From Pararhizobium_B sp963838155 (GTDB lineage: Bacteria > Pseudomonadota > Alphaproteobacteria > Rhizobiales > Rhizobiaceae), in contig CAWIQE010000036.1 of NCBI GenBank assembly GCA_963838155.1, positions 124,001-188,000 on the forward strand: 64,000 nt of DNA, written 5' to 3'. Shown piece after piece: positions 34,601 through 43,771 of the stretch. Under the pieces are notes generated by a model. The model saw only the letters and a list, made by a program, of their open reading frames with translations, searched no databases and had not been told where the DNA came from. A program made the position numbers and the translations under genes. The number at the start of each line of letters is the position of its first letter. Within the stretch, counting starts at the first letter, position 1.

Positions 34601-34818
34601 GACACATCTATCTCGCACGCCGGACCGATTCCCGGCAAGGCCCTCCCCGGGGGCGAAAGGGAGGACCGGGGGTGCGGCCCCTCGAGGCGGCGATGCCGCA
34701 TGCGGTCGTGTCGCCGGGAGGGGCCGCGGAGCACACCCGCCTCAACGGAATGGCGGACGCGCTCCAACGCTTCGTTTCTCGACAATTCCAGGCGGCTCTC
34801 GCTGTCCCTGGAATCGTC

Positions 34819-35970
34819 CTACAGCAGCGAAAGCTGCATGCCCGCACCGGCCGGCGGCACGAACAGGTCGGTGCGCAGCGCCTTGCGGCCGGAATTCAGG
34901 CCGAGACGCTTCGCCGCCATCTGGAAGCGCCGCCCGAGCTGCCATGCGTAGGGTCCGGCGCCACGCATCCGCTTGCCGAATTCCGCGTCGTAGTCCTTGC
35001 CGCCGCGCATCGAGCGCACCAGCGACATCACGTGCCTGTACCGGTCCGGATAGTTGCGAAGCAGCCAGTCGCGGAACAGCGGGCTGACCTCGTGCGGCAG
35101 CCGGAGCAGAACGTAGCCGGCCTGTCCGGCGCCCGCCGCCCGGGCCGAATCGAGGATGCGCTCGATCTCGTGGTCGTTCAGCCCGGGAATGACAGGGGCG
35201 GCCATCACGCCCGTCGGAATGCCGGCCTCCGACAGCGCGCGGATCGTCTCGAGTCGCTTGGGCGGCGTGGCCGCGCGCGGCTCCATGGCGCGGGCGAGCT
35301 TTCGGTCGAGCGTCGTCACCGAGACGGCCACCCTCGCCAGCCCCCGTTCGGCCATCGGCGCGAGGATGTCGATGTCGCGCGCCACGAGCGCGGACTTCGT
35401 CACGATGCCGACCGGGTGGTTGGCGGCACTCAGCACCTCGAGGATCTGCCGCATGATCCGCCATTCCCGTTCCACCGGCTGGTAGGGATCGGTATTGGTG
35501 CCGATGGCGATCGGCCGCACCGTGTAGCCGGGCCTGGAAAGCTCCCGCTCCAAAAGGCGCGGCGCGTCCGGCTTGGCGAAGAGCTTCGCCTCGAAATCGA
35601 GCCCCGCCGAAAGGCCCATATAGGCGTGGGTCGGCCGCGCGAAGCAGTAGATGCAGCCATGCTCGCAGCCGCGATAGGGGTTGATCGATCGGTCGAAGGA
35701 GATGTCGGGCGAGGAGTTTCGGGTGATGATGGTTCGCGGCTTTTCCGTCTGAACTTCGGTCCGGAAGGGCGGCAGCTCCTCGAGCGTTTCCCAGCCGTCG
35801 TCGAAATCCTCGCGCGAGAGCACTTCGAACCGTCCCGTCATGTTGATGCCGGCACCGCGCCCGCGCCGGCGCTCGCCGTCGACGCGCGAACCGCCGATCA
35901 GCGCGTTCGCCGTCTCCGCGTCGTTGGCGGGAGCGAGCGCCGCCTGCGTGCTGTCCATGCGCCGGTTCAT
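34819..35970 (-). CDS. PA0069-family radical SAM protein (Rv2578c/SplB-like)
   Basis: Radical SAM enzyme of 383 residues. The 4Fe-4S cluster motif CEHGCIYC (CxxxCxxC) follows SFDRSINPYRG. SAM-binding strand elements PIAIGTNTDPYQPVE and VGIVTKSALVARDIDIL agree with the PA0069/COG1533 group, relatives of spore photoproduct lyase. The reaction in this family is unknown. ATG at 35970 is chosen because GGAGAGG lies just upstream; a longer frame exists but lacks a ribosome site. It is divergent from the small glycosyltransferase-like gene. Confidence 0.9.
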   Translation of the reverse strand: MNRRMDSTQAALAPANDAETANALIGGSRVDGERRRGRGAGINMTGRFEVLSREDFDDGWETLEELPPFRTEVQTEKPRTIITRNSSPDISFDRSINPYRGCEHGCIYCFARPTHAYMGLSAGLDFEAKLFAKPDAPRLLERELSRPGYTVRPIAIGTNTDPYQPVEREWRIMRQILEVLSAANHPVGIVTKSALVARDIDILAPMAERGLARVAVSVTTLDRKLARAMEPRAATPPKRLETIRALSEAGIPTGVMAAPVIPGLNDHEIERILDSARAAGAGQAGYVLLRLPHEVSPLFRDWLLRNYPDRYRHVMSLVRSMRGGKDYDAEFGKRMRGAGPYAWQLGRRFQMAAKRLGLNSGRKALRTDLFVPPAGAGMQLSLL

Positions 35971-36101
35971 GATCCTCTCCGAAAAGCGCCCGATCCGCGG
36001 GCGACTTTTTTTCCTAGCACCCGCAAGAGAACGAAGCAAGAACAAAAATCAGGGTGGGCGCCTCGCTGGCGTTTCGGGCGGCATTCCTGTAGAGCTTCGC
36101 C

Positions 36102-36602
36102 ATGGTCACAGTCTTGATGGAGTGCCGCGATCAGGAGGAGCCCCTGGCCCGCACGCTCGCCGCGTTGGTGCCCGGCGCGGTGGAAGGGCTCATTCGCGAG
36201 GTCCTGGTGCTCGACAGGGGGTCGACCGACGGCTCCGCCCGGGTCGCCGACGCCGCCGGCTGCAGCTTTCTCGAAAACACCGACCTCGCCGCGGCGCTCG
36301 CCCGCGCGCGGTCCGACTGGGTCTTTCTCGTGGAGCCGGGCGCGCGGCCCCTGTCCGGCTGGATCGAGCGGTTCGTGGATCACATGACGGCGAGCGCGGG
36401 TGCGGCGCGCCTGTCCCCGGCGTCGGATCGCCGGTCGCCGCTCTTGGCCCGCATCCGCGGCCGGGGCTTGCGCTGCGGCCTTCTCATTCGCAAGGACGAG
36501 GCGGTCTCGGCGTTGCGCAAGGGCGATACGCTGAGCCTCCTGGGGCGCCGCGTGCGGCCCCGGCGGCTCGCCTGCGAGATTGTCCCCTCGGACGGCGGCT
36601 GA
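36102..36602 (+). CDS. Short glycosyltransferase family 2-like protein
   Basis: A 166-residue protein. Its N-terminal half resembles the nucleotide-binding half of GT2 enzymes (LVLDRGSTDGSARVADAAGC, VFLVEPGARPLSGWIERFVDHM). The standard DXD motif is replaced by VEPGA and the acceptor half is largely missing; the protein ends in an Arg-rich tail. Similar short proteins are found beside moaB in Rhizobiales. It may be a reduced enzyme or a non-catalytic relative. The ATG at 36102 is the first reasonable start. It ends 21 bases from convergent moaB. Confidence 0.7.
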   Translation: MVTVLMECRDQEEPLARTLAALVPGAVEGLIREVLVLDRGSTDGSARVADAAGCSFLENTDLAAALARARSDWVFLVEPGARPLSGWIERFVDHMTASAGAARLSPASDRRSPLLARIRGRGLRCGLLIRKDEAVSALRKGDTLSLLGRRVRPRRLACEIVPSDGG

Positions 36603-36622
36603 CCGCGGCCGCCGGGCTTCCT

Positions 36623-37171
36623 TCAGCTGCCCCGCTTCAGGTGCTCGTCCAGCCGCGGCATGATCTCGACGAAATTGCACGGCATGTGGCGATAGTCGAG
36701 CTGCGGTGCGAGGATGCCGTCCCAGGCGTCCCTGCAGGCGCCGGGAGAACCGGGCAGCACGAAGACGAACGTCGCGTTGACGACCCCGCCGGTGGCCCGG
36801 GACTGGATCGTGGAGGTACCGATCGCCTCGTAGGAGATCCGGTGGAAGACCGCCGAGAACCCGTCCATCCGCTTTTCGAAGAGCGGCTCCAGGGCTTCCG
36901 GCGTGACGTCCCGCCCGGTGAAGCCGGTGCCGCCGGTCGTGATGACCACGTCGACCTCCGGATTTTCCGTCCAGCCGCGCACGGTCGCGGCGATGCGTTC
37001 GCGCTCGTCGCGCACGATGGCGCGCTCGACCAGCCTGTGCCCGGCCTCCTCGATCCGCGCCGCCAGCACGTCTCCCGAGCGATCCTCCGCGAGACTGCGC
37101 GTGTCGGAGACGGTGAGCACGGCGATACCCACCGGGATAAACGGCCGCTCCGCCCTGTCAGCCGCGGCCAT
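36623..37171 (-). CDS. moaB: Molybdenum cofactor biosynthesis protein B
   Basis: MoaB/MogA-fold protein, 182 residues, acting at the adenylylation step of molybdopterin. Motifs: GIAVLTVSDTRSLAEDRSG, DVVITTGGTGFTGRDVTPEA (the MPT-binding glycine loop) and GSPGACRDAWDGILAPQLD. The ATG at 37171 with GGAGGGA upstream is chosen. The first 14 bases overlap the end of ispE, so the two are probably coupled. Confidence 0.93.
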   Translation of the reverse strand: MAAADRAERPFIPVGIAVLTVSDTRSLAEDRSGDVLAARIEEAGHRLVERAIVRDERERIAATVRGWTENPEVDVVITTGGTGFTGRDVTPEALEPLFEKRMDGFSAVFHRISYEAIGTSTIQSRATGGVVNATFVFVLPGSPGACRDAWDGILAPQLDYRHMPCNFVEIMPRLDEHLKRGS

Positions 37172-38123
37172 GGCGTCCCTCCGGATGTCCTGCAACGCCG
37201 TAGAACGTCCGGCAGTCGGCGGCGTACCAGCCGGGCTTGGAACGGCGGATCCGGTCCTTGGCCGCGCGGGCCGCCTCGGCGCCGGCAAAAATTCCGAAAC
37301 AGGTCGCTCCCGAGCCCGACATCCGGGCGATGAGCGCGCCGCAGTCCTTCAGGAGCGTCTTGGCCTGGCCGATTTCCGGGGCGATCTCCTGGGCGGCGCC
37401 CTCCAGGTCGTTGCGCATCTGCGAAAGCGCCGAGACCGCGTCGCTCAGTTGCCCCCAGCGCCGCGGCATCTTCAGTGCCGCGTTGGACGGCGCCCGCAGC
37501 CGGCGGAAGACCTCCGGCGTCGAGACGGCCCGCCCCGGATTGACGACGACCATGTCGAAGGTCGGAAACGGCGCCAGCGTCCGCAGCCGCTCGCCGATGC
37601 CCTCCGCCAGAAGCGGCCGCGACGCCAGGCACATCGGCACGTCCGCCCCGATCGACCGCGCCAGGTCGTTAAGCTCCGCCGGCGTCACCGCCGCGTTCCA
37701 CAGCCGCACCAGGGCCCGCAGCGTCGCGGCGGCATCGGCCGAGCCGCCGCCGATGCCGCTGGCGATCGGAAGGTTCTTCTCGAGAAAGATGGTGACCGGC
37801 GGCGCGTCGACGTCGATCTTGGCAAGATAGCGCCGCAGCACGTCGCGCGCCTTCTCGACCAGGTTCACGCCGTCGTGCGGAAGGTCCGTCGCATAAAAGC
37901 CGCTCACGCAGAGGCCGTCGCGATCCGAGGGCTGCACGCGAACCGTGTCGACGACGTTCGCGAAGGTCACGAGGCTCTGCAGCTCGTGATAGCCGTCCTC
38001 GCGCCGGCCGACGACATGGAGGGCGAGATTGATCTTGGCGGGCGCCCGTTCGATCACCGCGGTCACCGCGGACGCGTCGTTGCGTCCAAGCGGGGCGTTC
38101 GAACTCGATGATGCGCTCAACAT
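37158..38123 (-). CDS. ispE: 4-diphosphocytidyl-2-C-methyl-D-erythritol kinase
   Basis: GHMP kinase of the MEP isoprenoid pathway, 321 residues, phosphorylating the 2-hydroxyl of CDP-methylerythritol. The N-terminal APAKINLALHVVGRREDGYHEL and the ATP loop LPIASGIGGGSADAAATLR are diagnostic; GSGATCFGIF is the C-terminal GHMP motif. The start ATG at 38123 gives a 20-residue leader before the domain; a longer frame into the TPR gene is unlikely. It lies 16 bases after the TPR gene and overlaps moaB by 14 bases. Confidence 0.93.
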   Translation of the reverse strand: MLSASSSSNAPLGRNDASAVTAVIERAPAKINLALHVVGRREDGYHELQSLVTFANVVDTVRVQPSDRDGLCVSGFYATDLPHDGVNLVEKARDVLRRYLAKIDVDAPPVTIFLEKNLPIASGIGGGSADAAATLRALVRLWNAAVTPAELNDLARSIGADVPMCLASRPLLAEGIGERLRTLAPFPTFDMVVVNPGRAVSTPEVFRRLRAPSNAALKMPRRWGQLSDAVSALSQMRNDLEGAAQEIAPEIGQAKTLLKDCGALIARMSGSGATCFGIFAGAEAARAAKDRIRRSKPGWYAADCRTFYGVAGHPEGRHGRG

Positions 38124-38139
38124 GGCGCCGCCTCCGCCG

Positions 38140-40053
38140 TCAGCCGGTGTCTCCGCCTCGGATCCCTCGAAGGCCGGGACCGGAAAGGCCGGCGCGATAC
38201 GCCGCGTCCGGCACCGCAAGCTCGCTCTTCTTGTCGCTGTCCGGCACGGGCGCCTTGGTCTTCGGCTGCATTCCGTTCTTCATTTCCGCTTCGATGCTGA
38301 CGGGCCGGCCGTTGACCGGAGCCGGAAGCCCGTTGTCGATCTTGGCCCGGATCAGCGGGATCTGGTCCGCGTCCGGCTTGAACGTCAGCGCCCGGTTCCA
38401 CTGGTAGGTGGCCTCGATCTTCCGCCCCACCTGCCAGTAGGCGTCGCCGAGATGGTCGTTGATCGTCGCGTCGCCCGGTTTTAGCTCCACCGCATGCTCG
38501 AGCTCGCCGACGGCCTTGTCGAACATGCCGAGCTTGTAATAGGCCCAGCCGAGCGAATCGACGATATAGCCGTCGTTGGGGCGGAGCGAGACGGCCTTCT
38601 TGACCATCGTCAGCCCCTCCTGCAGGTGCATGTTCCGGTCGATCCACGAATAGCCGAGATAGTTCAGCACCTGCGGCTGGTCGGGCTGGAGCTCGAGCGC
38701 CTTCTTGAAGTTCGGCTCGGCCTTCTTCCAGTCCTTCAGCCGCTCGTAGGCGATGCCGCGCTGGAAGAAGATGTTCCAGTCGGACGCCTGGGGAACCCGG
38801 CCGAGCTTCTCCACGGCGTTGTCGTAGACCTCGGCCATCGCCTTGTATTTCTTGGCGCTCGACAGAACGCTGCCCAGCGCCAGATAGGAGCGCATGTCCT
38901 TCGTGTCCATGGCGACGAGGGCGCGGAGCTGCTTCTCCGCCTCCTCGGCCTTCCCGATCTCCGAAAGGTCCAGCCCGCGCTGCAGGTCGGACAGGCGCCG
39001 CATCGGCGAATTCTTCGGGATGCCTTCGTAGATCTTGATGGCCGCCTCGGGCTTCCCGAGCAATTCGGCGATGCCGCCGAGCATGACGAGCGTCGCGGGG
39101 TTGGCGGGATCGAGCGCGGCGGAGAAGTTGAGATAGAGCGACACCACCTCCTCGGCGCCCTTGCGGTTCAGCGCGCTGCCGATCGCGAACATCACCGTCG
39201 CCGCACCCTGGGTGGCGTTGCCGACCGGCCGCTCCTGCACCTGGTTCGTCTCGATCGCCTGGCGCACCGCGTCGAGCGGCGGATAGCCGGGAGAAAATTT
39301 CTCGCCCGTCGCCACCGCGTCGAGCGCCGCCTTCTTGTTGCCGGAGGTCGCTTCCATTTCCGCGAGCGCGATCGCGGCCCGCATGTAGGTGTCGGGAGCC
39401 GTCGCTCCGCCGACCGAATCGGTGATCGCCGCCTGATAGGCGGTGCGCGCCTTGTCGTTGTGTCCGCTCGCCTGCTCCATGAGGCCGACCGTGTAGGACT
39501 TGAAGATGCCGAACCACTGCGGCCCGTCGAGCGACTGGACGGCCGCCACCGCCTGCTTCCTGTGGCCGGCGCCGAAATCCGCCCACGCCTTCAGGAGGCC
39601 GTTCATCAGCCGGTCCAGGTCGTTGTCGCCGCCGTAGCTGAAGATCTTCTGCGCCTTGTCGAACTTCTTCGTCCGGATCGCCTGGAGGCCGCGCGCGATC
39701 GCCGTGATGCGGTCGATGGCGGGATCGTCCTTCAGTTCCTCGGCAAGCGTCACGCCCCGGTCGAAGTCCCCCTTCATGAAGAGGGCGACCATGAGCCGTT
39801 CCTTGACCTCCACGTTGCCGGGCTGGAAGTCGAGCGCCCGGCGGTAGAAGTCGATGGCGGAGGCCTCGTCGTTGTCGGCATCGGCCACCCGGCCGGCGAG
39901 AAACGCCCCGGCGAAACTGTCGACCTGCATGGCGCCGAAGGCCTCCGACTTCGCCGCGGCGTCGGCCGGAGATGACAGCGCCAGCGGAACGGCGGCCACG
40001 ACGAGACCGACCGCGATCCGCGCGACGATCCGGCGAAGAGTTTCATGTTGCAT
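38140..40053 (-). CDS. Exported tetratricopeptide repeat protein
   Basis: A 637-residue TPR protein with an N-terminal signal sequence (RRIVARIAVGLVVAAVPLALSSPADA, cleavage near residue 33). TPR units run through most of the chain, for example AIDFYRRALDFQPGNVEVKERLMVALF and, near the end, NFKKALELQPDQPQVLNYLGYSW and GWAYYKLGMFDKAVGELEHAV. This architecture is shared by alphaproteobacterial periplasmic or lipoprotein-like TPR proteins encoded just before ispE. The role is likely as an envelope scaffold; partners are unknown. The ATG at 40053 is preceded by GGAAAGG. Confidence 0.88.
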   Translation of the reverse strand: MQHETLRRIVARIAVGLVVAAVPLALSSPADAAAKSEAFGAMQVDSFAGAFLAGRVADADNDEASAIDFYRRALDFQPGNVEVKERLMVALFMKGDFDRGVTLAEELKDDPAIDRITAIARGLQAIRTKKFDKAQKIFSYGGDNDLDRLMNGLLKAWADFGAGHRKQAVAAVQSLDGPQWFGIFKSYTVGLMEQASGHNDKARTAYQAAITDSVGGATAPDTYMRAAIALAEMEATSGNKKAALDAVATGEKFSPGYPPLDAVRQAIETNQVQERPVGNATQGAATVMFAIGSALNRKGAEEVVSLYLNFSAALDPANPATLVMLGGIAELLGKPEAAIKIYEGIPKNSPMRRLSDLQRGLDLSEIGKAEEAEKQLRALVAMDTKDMRSYLALGSVLSSAKKYKAMAEVYDNAVEKLGRVPQASDWNIFFQRGIAYERLKDWKKAEPNFKKALELQPDQPQVLNYLGYSWIDRNMHLQEGLTMVKKAVSLRPNDGYIVDSLGWAYYKLGMFDKAVGELEHAVELKPGDATINDHLGDAYWQVGRKIEATYQWNRALTFKPDADQIPLIRAKIDNGLPAPVNGRPVSIEAEMKNGMQPKTKAPVPDSDKKSELAVPDAAYRAGLSGPGLRGIRGGDTG

Positions 40054-40224
40054 CTGGAAAAGCCTTTCCGATCGCGCCGCCAACGGGGCCCGACGACCTG
40101 TTATGTTCCGCACTTCCACATCAAGATGGCGTTTTTGAAGCAGAGTGTTCAAGCATTTTCGCCCCTTGCGGCGGTCTGTGCCCGAGAGCGTGGCCGACGA
40201 TGCCGGCCGCGGGCCCGAAACCCT

Positions 40225-41241
40225 TCAGCCGACCCGCGCGACGCAGAATTCGACGACCTCGATCAATGCCGACTTGTACGCCGATTCCCGCAAGGGGGCG
40301 AGCGCATCCCGGGCGATGTTCCCGTAGTGCTCGGCCCAGGCGATGGTGTCCCTCAGGCCGCGGTGCCGCGCGATCAGGGCCGTCGCCCTGGCGAGGGCCT
40401 CGGCGTCCGTCCTGCCCTCTTCCATGGCCGACCGCCAGAACGCCCGTTCCTCCTCGTTTCCGCGGCGATAGGCGAGCACCACCGGCAGCGTGATCTTGCC
40501 TTCGCGGAAATCGTCCCCGGTGTTCTTGCCGAGATCCTCCTGCTGGCCGCCGTAGTCCAGCGCGTCGTCGACGAGCTGGAAGGCCAGGCCGAGATTGGTG
40601 CCGTAGGATTTCAGCGCTGCGCGTTCCGCCCCGCCGGCACCGGCGATGATCGGCCCGACTTCGGCCGCGGCCGAGAAGAGCGCGGCCGTCTTGGCCCGGA
40701 TGACCGAGAGATACTCGTCTTCCGTCGTCTCCATGTTCTTCGAGACCGAGAGCTGCAGCACCTCGCCCTCGGCGATGACCGCCGCCGCGTTGGAGAGCAC
40801 GTCGAGCGCGTCCATCGACCCGGCCTCCACCATCACGCGGAACGCCTGGCCGAGCAGGAAGTCGCCGACCAGCACGCTCGCCTGGTTCCCCCAGATCGTG
40901 CGCGCCGTCGACTTGCCGCGCCTCAGGTCGCTCTCGTCGACGACGTCGTCGTGCAGAAGCGTGGCGGTGTGCATGAACTCGACGCTCATTGCGAGCTTCA
41001 CATGGGCGTCGCCCCGGTAGCCGAACATCCCCGCCGCCGCGAGCGTCAACATCGGCCTCAGGCGCTTGCCGCCCGACGATATGAGGTGGTTCGCCACCTC
41101 CGGTATCATCTCGACGTCAGACCCCGCCCTGGAGAGAATCAGGCGATTGACCTCTTCCATGTCGGCTTTCGTCAGGTCGACGAGCGGCTTGACGGACGCC
41201 TGCTGGTCTTGATTCTCTTCGAGCGGTACGACGACACCCAA
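40225..41241 (-). CDS. ispB: Polyprenyl (octa/decaprenyl) diphosphate synthase
   Basis: Trans-polyprenyl synthase making the ubiquinone side chain; 338 residues. The first aspartate-rich motif LLHDDVVDESD is near 98 and the second, FQLVDDALDYGG, further on; GGKRLRP binds IPP. The start is assigned to the TTG at 41241 (protein MGVVVPLEENQDQ) because AGGAG lies 10 bases upstream; an in-frame TTG at 41262 would put that ribosome site inside the gene. Chain length cannot be read safely from sequence. It is divergent from the DUF2007 gene. Confidence 0.93.
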   Translation of the reverse strand: MGVVVPLEENQDQQASVKPLVDLTKADMEEVNRLILSRAGSDVEMIPEVANHLISSGGKRLRPMLTLAAAGMFGYRGDAHVKLAMSVEFMHTATLLHDDVVDESDLRRGKSTARTIWGNQASVLVGDFLLGQAFRVMVEAGSMDALDVLSNAAAVIAEGEVLQLSVSKNMETTEDEYLSVIRAKTAALFSAAAEVGPIIAGAGGAERAALKSYGTNLGLAFQLVDDALDYGGQQEDLGKNTGDDFREGKITLPVVLAYRRGNEEERAFWRSAMEEGRTDAEALARATALIARHRGLRDTIAWAEHYGNIARDALAPLRESAYKSALIEVVEFCVARVG

Positions 41242-41393
41242 GGGGGCTAAACTCCTGTTCAATGCGTTCGGGGGAGAATAGAAAGGCAGCGACGATGCGG
41301 CAAGGGCTAAACCGGCCGAACTGCGGCGGCATCCCCCGCTGCCGCGCCGCCCCGGAAAAGCAAGGGAAGTTTGCTCGATATGCAGGACCCGAT

Positions 41394-41624
41394 ATGCAGG
41401 AATTGATCCGCACCAACGACGCCGTCCTGATCTCCTTCGTCGAGAGCCTGATGAAGGAAGCGGGCATAGGGCATTTCGTCGCCGACATGAACACGTCGAT
41501 CATGGAAGGGTCCCTCGGCGTGCTGCCGCGGCGGATCATGGTGGAATCGGACCGCATCGAAGAGGCTCGCCGGATCCTGACCGATGCCGGCGTCGGCGAC
41601 GAGCTCCGGCCGGGGAAGGCGTGA
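41394..41624 (+). CDS. DUF2007 small signal-transducing-like protein
   Basis: A 76-residue protein of the DUF2007 (GlnB-like fold) group: ELIRTNDAVLISFVESLMKEAGI, then LPRRIMVESDRIEEARRIL. Function is unproven. ATG at 41394 is the family start; upstream in-frame codons have no support. The last four bases overlap the methyltransferase GTG start (GTGA), a pairing conserved in Rhizobiales. Confidence 0.85.
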   Translation: MQELIRTNDAVLISFVESLMKEAGIGHFVADMNTSIMEGSLGVLPRRIMVESDRIEEARRILTDAGVGDELRPGKA

Positions 41625-42418
41625 ACGGTTCCCCCGCGCCCGCGGTCGTTTGCGGCGAGACGGTCGACGCCTTCCATCGCGGGCGGTTCCACCTCGTCCA
41701 GCCGCAGGGCAGGGGCCACCGCGCCGGCATCGACGCCATGCTGCTCGCCGCGCTCGTGCCCGGCGACGCGCAAGGGGCGCTCGCCGACCTCGGCGCCGGC
41801 GCCGGCGCGGCCGGTCTCGCCGCCGCCGCGCGCGTTCCCGGCATAAGCGTGACGCTCGTCGAGCTGTCGGAAGACATGGTGCGGTTCGCCCGCCGCACGC
41901 TGGCGCTGCCCGAAAACGCCGGTCTCGCCGCCCGCGTCCGCATCCTCCAGGCCGACGTGACGCTCGCCGGCAGGGCCAGGCAGGCCGCCGGGCTCGAGGA
42001 CGAAGCCTACGACCATGTCGTCATGAACCCGCCGTTCAACCATGGCGGCGACCGCAAGGCGCCCGACGCGCTGAAGGCCGCCGCCCATGCCATGCCCGAC
42101 GGGCTCTTCGAAGGCTGGATACGCACCGCCGGCGCGATCGCGCGCCACGGGGCGCAATTGTCGCTGATCGCGCGGCCGCAGTCGCTGCAGGAAATCGCCG
42201 CCGCCTGCGGGCGGCGCTTCGGCGGCATCGAGGTGACGCCGCTCCACCCCCGCGCCGACGCGGACGCCATCCGCATCCTCGTCACCGCGGTCAAGGGAAG
42301 CCGCGCCCGGCTGGCCCTGCGCCCGCCGCTCGTCCTCCATGACGGCGAGGGGCACGGCTTCTCCGCCCTGGTGGACGATCTCAACAACGGCGTTTGCGCC
42401 TACCCGAGACGTCGATAG
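41621..42418 (+). CDS. TrmN6/YfiC-like SAM-dependent methyltransferase
   Basis: A 265-residue class I methyltransferase. ADLGAGAGAAGLAAAARVPG is the SAM loop and VVMNPPFNHGG is the NPPF amino-methyltransferase motif. It resembles tRNA1(Val) A37 N6-methyltransferase. The start is GTG 41621, overlapping the preceding stop codon. The target is inferred from family; other N6-adenine or N5-glutamine substrates are possible. Confidence 0.87.
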   Translation: MNGSPAPAVVCGETVDAFHRGRFHLVQPQGRGHRAGIDAMLLAALVPGDAQGALADLGAGAGAAGLAAAARVPGISVTLVELSEDMVRFARRTLALPENAGLAARVRILQADVTLAGRARQAAGLEDEAYDHVVMNPPFNHGGDRKAPDALKAAAHAMPDGLFEGWIRTAGAIARHGAQLSLIARPQSLQEIAAACGRRFGGIEVTPLHPRADADAIRILVTAVKGSRARLALRPPLVLHDGEGHGFSALVDDLNNGVCAYPRRR

Positions 42419-42547
42419 GCGGATTTCCTCCCGAAAAGGTTTGTACTTTCGCCCCATTGCGTTTCGAGACGCAGCACATACATGTTTGGATGAATTTTCC
42501 GGTCCTTCCAACTGGTCTCACTGACAGAAGCCGCAAAGGCCCCTGCG

Positions 42548-43414
42548 ATGGCATCCTTGAAGTCCCTGGTTCCGCGCCGCTTCCGTAGGGAAGGCGTCAC
42601 CATCCCCGTCGTGCGCCTGCAGGGGGCGATCATGTCGGGCGGCAACCAGTTCCGCCAGAACCTCAACCTCGCCTCCGTCGCGCCGCTTCTCGCCAAGGCC
42701 TTCGCGGACAAGCACGCGCCCGCCGTCGCGATTTCGATCAACTCGCCGGGCGGCTCGCCGGTGCAGTCGCGGCTGATCTATGCGCGCATCCGCGATCTCG
42801 CCCGCGAGAAGAACAAGCGCGTGCTGATGTTCGTCGAGGACGTGGCCGCCTCCGGCGGCTACATGATCGCCATTGCCGGCGACGAGATCATCGCCGACCC
42901 GTCCTCGATCGTCGGGTCGATCGGCGTCGTTTCCGCCGGTTTCGGCTTCCCCGACCTTCTGAAGAAGATCGGCGTGGAGCGCCGCGTCTACACGGCCGGC
43001 CGGAACAAGGCGACGCTCGATCCCTTCCAGCCGGAGAAGGAACAGGACATCGAGCACCTCAAGGCCCTCCAGCTCGAAATCCACCGCGTCTTCATCGACA
43101 TGGTCCGGGAGCGGCGCGGCGACAGGCTCGCCGACGACGACTCGCTCTTCACCGGCATGTTCTGGACCGGCGCAAGGGGACGGGAGCTCGGCCTCGTCGA
43201 CGAGTTCGGCGACATGCGCACCGCACTCAAGGCGCGCTATGGAGAGAAGGTCGAATTGAAGCTGATCACCCAGCCGCGCGGGCTGTTCCGCCGCCCGCTC
43301 GCCGGCGCGTTCGGCAGCGGTCCGGCGCTCGATGCCGATTTCGCCGCAGGCGTGGTCGGCGGCCTTGCTGCCGCCGCGCAGGAGCGGTTACTATGGGCGC
43401 GGTACGGATTGTGA
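42548..43414 (+). CDS. S49-family peptidase (SppA-like)
   Basis: Serine-lysine protease of the signal-peptide-peptidase A family, 288 residues. The nucleophile Ser is in VAASGGYMIAIAG (about 102) and the general-base Lys in AGRNKATLDPF (about 154). INSPGGSPVQS is the oxyanion/substrate region. There is no signal peptide or membrane helix at the N-terminus, so this is a single-domain, apparently cytoplasmic form, unlike the anchored E. coli enzyme. ATG at 42548. The following small membrane protein may be co-transcribed. Confidence 0.88.
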   Translation: MASLKSLVPRRFRREGVTIPVVRLQGAIMSGGNQFRQNLNLASVAPLLAKAFADKHAPAVAISINSPGGSPVQSRLIYARIRDLAREKNKRVLMFVEDVAASGGYMIAIAGDEIIADPSSIVGSIGVVSAGFGFPDLLKKIGVERRVYTAGRNKATLDPFQPEKEQDIEHLKALQLEIHRVFIDMVRERRGDRLADDDSLFTGMFWTGARGRELGLVDEFGDMRTALKARYGEKVELKLITQPRGLFRRPLAGAFGSGPALDADFAAGVVGGLAAAAQERLLWARYGL

Positions 43415-43469
43415 CCGGCAGCGCGGTTCGAAGGGCCGTGACGGCTGACGGGACCTGCCGTTCGGAAGG

Positions 43470-43673
43470 ATGATGGTGGTGCCGCAGATTATTCTGATCG
43501 CCGGTTTCGGCGCACTCGCCTGGTACGGATACCAGAGCTTCCTCAAGGAGGCGGACCGGGTCAACAAGGCCGTCCGCCGCGCCGAGAAAGAGGCGGAGAC
43601 CGGTGCCGTCGGCACCCTGGTGGAGGATCCGGCCACCGGCGAATACCGGGTCGCCAGGAAGGACCGCGCCTGA
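43470..43673 (+). CDS. Small membrane-anchored hypothetical protein
   Basis: A 67-residue protein. One N-terminal membrane helix (VPQIILIAGFGALAWYGYQSF) is followed by a charged stretch (KEADRVNKAVRRAEKEAET) and a tail LVEDPATGEYRVARKD. Small proteins of this layout are conserved between the S49 peptidase and glyQ in Rhizobiales; function unknown. Four possible starts (ATG, ATG, GTG, GTG) follow GGAAGG; the second ATG or first GTG has the better spacing. Confidence 0.75.
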   Translation: MMVVPQIILIAGFGALAWYGYQSFLKEADRVNKAVRRAEKEAETGAVGTLVEDPATGEYRVARKDRA

Positions 43674-43771
43674 GCCTTGCGCCCCCCGAAGGCTTGACCC
43701 GCCGCGACGCCCGTGGCACCTGAGCGCCGTGCGGGCGGCGCGCCCGCGTTCCTCCGTTTCGGACGCCAGCC

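Noticed and set aside
43674..43771. Glycine riboswitch or T-box-like leader before glyQ
   Set aside because: Only 98 bases, no paired glycine-aptamer core or T-box sequence visible, and T-boxes are not expected in this group.
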